From contig WRBX01000044.1 of the NCBI GenBank assembly GCA_009784335.1, forward strand, positions 1 to 5,859: a stretch of 5,859 bases of DNA. The letters are read 5' to 3'. This DNA is from Oscillospiraceae bacterium (GTDB taxonomy: Bacteria > Bacillota_A > Clostridia > Monoglobales > WRBX01). The notes beneath the pieces were generated by a model. That model was not told the DNA's origin, did no database searches, and saw nothing but the letters and a program-made list of their open reading frames with translations. Below are positions 4,583 to 5,859 of the stretch, one piece after another. Within the stretch, counting starts at the first letter, position 1, and each line of letters begins with the position of its first letter. The position numbers and the translations under genes were made by a program.

Positions 4583-4616
4583 AAAATAATTTGTTCGCTT
4601 CGCTTCAAATTATTTT
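4583..4616. repeat. 11-bp perfect inverted repeat between two tRNA genes
   Basis: AAAATAATTTG (4583-4593) pairs with CAAATTATTTT (4606-4616) around a 12-nt loop. It occupies the 144-nt spacer between tRNA-CAU and tRNA-Leu, which also has the palindrome GCCAATTGGC (4566-4575) and the pair CTGAAATA/TATTTCAG (4502-4509, 4527-4534). The long, structured spacer is unusual beside the 3-nt gap between the next two tRNAs; it may be a processing site or an inserted repeat. Confidence 0.55.
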
Positions 4617-4626
4617 AGCTCACTTA

Positions 4627-4703
4627 TGGTGCGCCCTGTAGGACTCGAACCTACGACCAACCGGTTATGAGCCGGTAGCTCTGACCAACTGAGCTAAGGG
4701 CGC
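4627..4703 (-). tRNA. tRNA with CAU anticodon, probably Ile2, else elongator Met
   Basis: A 77-nt gene with encoded CCA (4629-4627). Acceptor GCGCCCT (4703-4697) pairs with AGGGCGC (4637-4631), discriminator A. Anticodon stem CCGG/CCGG with loop CTCATAA gives CAT. Ile2 tRNA, whose C34 is converted to lysidine by TilS to read AUA, usually has C4-G69 and C5-G68, as here; elongator Met of E. coli differs at these pairs. The CCCTTAGCTCAGT start also resembles Ile2 genes. An initiator is excluded by the paired 1-72 position and the anticodon stem. Gene certain, amino acid inferred. Confidence 0.9.
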
Positions 4704-4722
4704 TCGTTGCGATTACTAAATA

Positions 4723-4751
4723 AGTATATGAATTTCTAACATTTTTGTCAA
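4723..4751 (-). promoter_or_regulatory. Strong sigma70-type promoter of the tRNA operon
   Basis: On the minus strand a consensus -35 TTGACA (4751-4746), 17-nt spacer, and -10 TATACT (4728-4723). Transcription should start near 4716, about 12 nt before the first tRNA, so the operon does not depend on read-through from virD4. Confidence 0.9.
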
Positions 4752-4760
4752 TAATTGCGA

Positions 4761-4880
4761 AAAGGCGAACACAGTTCGCCCCTACAATGCTGGGGTATGC
4801 GCTTCGATGTGCGGACGATGTGGGCATCGTTCCCTACGAACAAACCCCCGTCTGCTCCGCGTCCACCCCCTTTGAAAAGG
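4761..4880. repeat. Patchwork of dispersed hairpin repeats downstream of virD4
   Basis: Three modules follow one another: GGCGAAC-ACA-GTTCGCC (4764-4780, then CCTACAATGC), ACGATG-TGGG-CATCGT (4815-4830, then TCCCTACGAAC), and CCCCCTTT..AAAGGGGG (4866-4883 region). Such TTCGCCCCTACA and CATCGTTCCCTAC blocks are, as I recall, common dispersed intergenic repeats of Clostridia. None has a T-run placed to terminate virD4 convincingly. Short frames through this stretch are not genes. Confidence 0.6.
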
Positions 4881-4891
4881 GGGCTTATTAT

Positions 4892-4935
4892 ATTTCAATT
4901 GAAATCCGCGTTAATCCATGTTATCCGCGTTCAAT
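4892..4935. repeat. Palindrome plus CCGCGTTAAT-type repeat
   Basis: The perfect 14-bp palindrome ATTTCAATTGAAAT (4892-4905) overlaps AATCCGCGTTAATCCATG, followed by TTATCCGCGTTC. The run of phased ATCC-GCGTT units resembles in layout the ATCTGTGTTAATCTG repeat elsewhere in the window. It ends just short of the virD4 stop codon. Confidence 0.5.
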
Positions 4936-4937
4936 TT

Positions 4938-5859
4938 CTACCCGCAGCCGCGTTGGAACTCATCCAGGATATCGAATGGGGTGGAGAAATGGTCGCGGTA
5001 ATCATATGGATTTTCGCCTTTGCCATCGTATAATTGCCCATAATTCTTGCATTTTTCCAGCTTAATCTTCTTGCTCTTAAACGGCCGCATTCCGCGGATA
5101 ATCAGCAGGCAAGTGTCGTCCGGCATTCTGCCGATTTCATCTGGGAACATCAGCTCGCGGCCGGTGATATTAAAGTTCACCGTGGTCGAGCGCTGCTTGC
5201 CGCCGGCCTTGGAAGTCGTGCGCGTGTCAATCGTCTTTTTACCCAGCGCCTTGGATAGATATTCCAAAGTTGTCTGCTCCTGGCCGCCGAGAAACAGCGT
5301 GGAATCGCAGTTACCGGTGATAGATTCCCACGAATCTTTATATAAATTCTTCAGCTGCGCCAAATTTTGAATAATAATCGAGGTGGAAATTTCGCGCGAA
5401 CGCATAGTTGCCACCTTTTTATCAAACTCCGGAATGAGCCCGATATTAGCAAACTCATCGAGCATAAACCGCACATGCACCGGCAGACGCCCGCCATAAT
5501 GGAAATCGGCTTTAACATAAAGCGCATCGAAAATTTGGCTATACATCATGGCGATGATGAAGTTGAATGTGTCGTGTGAATCGGGAATCACGGCATAAAG
5601 CACGGTTTTTTCATCGCCGAGGCAATCGAGATTTAGGTTATCGGTTATCGTAAGCGCCGCTATTTCTCGAATGTTGAACGGCGCAAGGCGAACCGAGCAG
5701 GATACAAGAATCGACTTCGCCGTCTGCCCCGCTGCTTGCTTGAAAATCTGATATTGCTTGAGCGCGATATGCTGCGGATCCTTCTCCTCGAGCATGCCGA
5801 AAAGCCTATCCAAATCGGATTCGTAATCCTCCTGCCCCTCGCGCACCTCAGCCGCGCGC
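4938..5859 (-). CDS. VirD4-like type IV coupling protein (CD1115 class), 5' end cut by window edge
   Basis: The frame is open to the right edge and ends with TAG at 4940-4938. A GTG at 5846 is not the start: in-frame codons AAEV continue before it, as in full-length homologues. About 306 residues are visible, roughly the C-terminal half of a protein that is normally near 600. Counting from that GTG, FKQAAGQTAKSILVSCSVRLAPF (35-57) and DEKTVLYAVIPDSHDTFNFIIAMMYSQ (78-104) are conserved blocks. LDEFANIG (129-136) is the Walker B region and ITGNCDSTLFLGG (176-188) a conserved motor-domain block. The Walker A lies outside the window. Coupling proteins are ATPases that bring the relaxase-DNA complex to the channel. 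The end (GRELMFPDEI..LLIIRGMRPFKSKK) is that of the CD1115 class of clostridial elements. Visibly richer in G+C than the trbL-GxxExxY part. Confidence 0.93.
   Translation of the reverse strand, partial: RAAEVREGQEDYESDLDRLFGMLEEKDPQHIALKQYQIFKQAAGQTAKSILVSCSVRLAPFNIREIAALTITDNLNLDCLGDEKTVLYAVIPDSHDTFNFIIAMMYSQIFDALYVKADFHYGGRLPVHVRFMLDEFANIGLIPEFDKKVATMRSREISTSIIIQNLAQLKNLYKDSWESITGNCDSTLFLGGQEQTTLEYLSKALGKKTIDTRTTSKAGGKQRSTTVNFNITGRELMFPDEIGRMPDDTCLLIIRGMRPFKSKKIKLEKCKNYGQLYDGKGENPYDYRDHFSTPFDILDEFQRGCG

Noticed and set aside
4866..4883. Terminator of virD4 at the CCCCCTTT/AAAGGGGG hairpin
   Set aside because: On the minus strand the hairpin is not followed by a T-run, and the same block resembles a dispersed repeat.
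4745..5065. Plus-strand frames starting near 4745-4755
   Set aside because: They translate the dispersed repeats and then run antisense into the virD4 end.
5844..5846. GTG at 5846 as the start of the coupling protein
   Set aside because: The frame continues upstream without a stop to the window edge with family-like residues, and the motor domain would lack its Walker A if it began here.

Overview
The window holds part of a conjugative type IV secretion (T4SS) operon from an anaerobic, probably uncultured, Clostridia-like Firmicute. Every gene I can support is on the minus strand. The coupling-protein fragment closely resembles the CD1115 class of VirD4 proteins of clostridial conjugative transposons. 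The order coupling protein, TrbL/VirB6, PrgI also matches those elements, where VirB4 normally follows PrgI and would lie just left of this window. Genome-encoded CCA ends on all three tRNAs and the types of intergenic repeat fit a Firmicute, but the lineage is inference.

Layout in transcription order, right to left. 5859-4938: C-terminal half of the VirD4-like coupling protein. 4937-4752: patchwork of short hairpin repeats. 4751-4277: a tRNA operon with its own sigma70-type promoter, tRNA-CAU (probably Ile2), tRNA-Leu(CAA), tRNA-Arg(UCU) and an intrinsic terminator. 4276-3589: non-coding DNA dense in hairpins, with a minus-strand promoter preceded by two identical 17-bp sites. 3588-3175: a GxxExxY (PD-(D/E)XK fold) gene bracketed by 84/85-bp direct repeats. 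3174-2851: further inverted copies of the same repeat. 2850-1591: TrbL/VirB6 channel protein. 1591-1557: a heptanucleotide array. 1541-666: a Bro-N/DinD-like protein with an internal 42-bp tandem duplication. 658-625: a palindromic repeat. 604-1: PrgI family protein, running off the left edge, with a tail built partly from heptamer repeats.

A normally compact T4SS operon is thus interrupted twice: about 2.1 kb (tRNAs, GxxExxY cassette, repeats) between virD4 and trbL, and about 1 kb (Bro-N/DinD-like gene between two repeat elements) between trbL and prgI. The most unusual content is a repeat family whose copies share flanks but carry different, fully self-complementary hairpin stems, several with the GNA triloop core GCGNAGC. 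Four copies surround the GxxExxY gene, whose last codons also look like repeat sequence. This may be a hairpin-based mobile or recombining cassette; the idea is inferred from sequence alone.
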